DNA from: JBBDWK01 sp040902885
Lineage (GTDB): Bacteria > Acidobacteriota > Terriglobia > Bryobacterales > Bryobacteraceae
Reading direction: 5' to 3'
NCBI GenBank assembly: GCA_040902885.1
Contig: JBBDWK010000071.1
Coordinates: 1-64,000, forward strand
Length of the DNA stretch: 64,000 nt
How positions within the stretch are numbered: position 1 is the first letter of the stretch; each line of letters opens with the position of its first letter. The position numbers were made by a program, and so were the translations under genes. Of this stretch, positions 63,434-64,000 are shown one piece after another. The notes under the pieces are model-generated. The model did not search any database. It saw only the letters and a list, made by a program, of their open reading frames with translations, and was not told the origin of the DNA.

Positions 63434-63859
63434 TCACCGTGAAGGGTGCCGCGGAGCGCACTTCGTGCAGAGCCCGCGGAAGATGAGTTCGCATTCGCGA
63501 AGAATCCGCTTACCGAGGGAGCCCGAGGCAGGCCTGGGCACGTCGTACCACTCCATGTCCTCAACATTGCCGCAGCGGTCACAGATGAAGTGGTGATGCC
63601 GCATGCCTTTCGCATCGAATCTCGCGGCGCGGCCCTCGACGGCCACCTCACGCACCAAACCCGCCCGCACCAGGTCCCGCAGATTGTTATAAGTCGTGGC
63701 TCTTGAAGAACGCGGATCCAGGCGATTCACGGCTTGGGAAATTTCGGCAGCCGTGGGATGCCCGTTGTGTTCCATCAAGAATGCCATCACGGCGTGGCGC
63801 TGCGGAGTACACCGCAACCCGCTGCTTTCCAAGGACCGTTTAATCGCCTCGGCGTCCAT
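63434..63859 (-). CDS. perR: PerR-like Fur family peroxide regulator
   Basis: This 141-residue metalloregulator (ATG at 63859; a TTG three bases upstream also fits) has the Fur winged helix with recognition segment SSRATTYNNLRDL. Regulatory metal ligands match PerR rather than Fur: His34, Asp82 in ARFDAKG, His88, His90 and Asp101 in GNVEDM, where Fur usually has other residues at the Asp82 position. Structural zinc cysteines are C93/C96 (CDRC) and C131/C134 (CTKC). PerR senses peroxide by iron-catalysed histidine oxidation and represses katG-type genes. Its own promoter has a palindrome in the spacer, suggesting autoregulation. Confidence 0.9.
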   Translation of the reverse strand: MDAEAIKRSLESSGLRCTPQRHAVMAFLMEHNGHPTAAEISQAVNRLDPRSSRATTYNNLRDLVRAGLVREVAVEGRAARFDAKGMRHHHFICDRCGNVEDMEWYDVPRPASGSLGKRILRECELIFRGLCTKCAPRHPSR

Positions 63860-63865
63860 CAATCT

Positions 63866-63894
63866 AGATTATGTCTAATATAATATTGTGTCAA
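63866..63894 (-). promoter_or_regulatory. perR promoter with embedded palindrome, leaderless start
   Basis: On the minus strand TTGACA (63894-63889) and TAATCT (63871-63866) have a 17-base spacer. Within the spacer lies AATATAATATT (63877-63887), a perfect 5-1-5 palindrome resembling a PerR/Fur box. The -10 is six bases from the ATG at 63859 and there is no Shine-Dalgarno sequence, so the mRNA is predicted to be leaderless. Confidence 0.7.
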
Positions 63895-63939
63895 GACTTG
63901 TCCTTGGTTGCCCTACCTGCGAGCAGAATACTGGTGATG

Positions 63940-64000
63940 CCGGTCGCATCCCGGACCGGTGAGGCCGGCCGCCTCATATTATAGTGGGGCTATGCGACAC
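63940..64000 (+). promoter_or_regulatory. Hairpins and leaderless-type start at the window edge
   Basis: CCGGTC (63940-63945) pairs with GACCGG (63954-63959), and GAGGC (63961-63965) pairs with GCCTC (63971-63975). Then TATAGT (63980-63985), six bases, and ATG at 63992, which probably opens the next gene (first codons ATG CGA CAC). The gene itself is outside the window. Confidence 0.35.

Overview
The window looks like a chromosomal segment of a GC-rich soil Acidobacteriota, most likely a Bryobacterales/Solibacter-type organism. This is inferred from gene content: four very large Oar-type outer-membrane receptors with N-terminal carboxypeptidase-regulatory domains, a DUF1592/DUF1552 (Planctomycete-type) pair, many Gfo/Idh/MocA oxidoreductases, DUF1080 and ThuA proteins, sulfatase and PQQ-propeller proteins, and a striking load of twin-arginine (Tat) signal peptides. 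No rRNA, tRNA, CRISPR array, prophage or intact insertion sequence was seen.

Layout. 1-118: unresolved edge. 119-11329: an Oar-type receptor divergent from a ROK regulator, which heads a rightward catabolic run (M20 peptidase, DUF1080 3-keto-glycoside hydrolase-like protein, Gfo/Idh, amidohydrolase, SelA-like PLP enzyme, TIM-barrel isomerase/lyase). 11355-15711: a leftward receptor plus Gfo/Idh operon, ending in a fossil of another Gfo/Idh gene. 15917-22078: rightward bicupin, two Gfo/Idh genes, then a GMC oxidoreductase / gluconate-dehydrogenase-subunit-3 / ThuA operon. 22113-27938: leftward flavin reductase, two SDR/epimerase-like proteins, a glycosidase-like lipoprotein and a lactonase-type propeller. 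28064-32437: DUF1592 and DUF1552 pair. 32474-40302: leftward RND efflux operon (adaptor plus two different pumps). 40445-46724: exported D-aminoacylase-like amidohydrolase, SoxC/SoxD-like sulfite dehydrogenase pair, SelA-like enzyme with an added C-terminal beta-domain, DegT aminotransferase. 47122-52199: a third receptor with a Kelch-like partner. 52214-55814: sulfatase divergent from an exported haloacid-dehalogenase-like HAD, then a PQQ-type propeller. 55858-60670: a polytopic membrane protein and the fourth receptor. 61046-63859: KatG catalase-peroxidase preceded by a PerR-like regulator.

How it may work together (inference): the receptors import or bind polymers and glycosides, while exported oxidoreductases, the DUF1080 protein and isomerase/lyase-like enzymes process sugars outside the cytoplasm. 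The gene set (GMC dehydrogenase with Tat-bearing small subunit, DUF1080, Gfo/Idh, TIM barrel) fits oxidative 3-keto-glycoside breakdown. PLP- and NAD(P)-dependent enzymes with Tat signals suggest cofactor-loaded enzymes are exported.

Two less expected layers are visible. One is a recurring start architecture, a -10 hexamer six or seven bases before ATG, which suggests leaderless mRNAs (bicupin, SoxC-like, sulfatase, PerR and the gene at the right edge). The other is a set of gene fossils in the short intergenic gaps: an ISNCY-like transposase piece, a Gfo/Idh C-terminus, a Tat-signal stub and an unidentified C-terminus.
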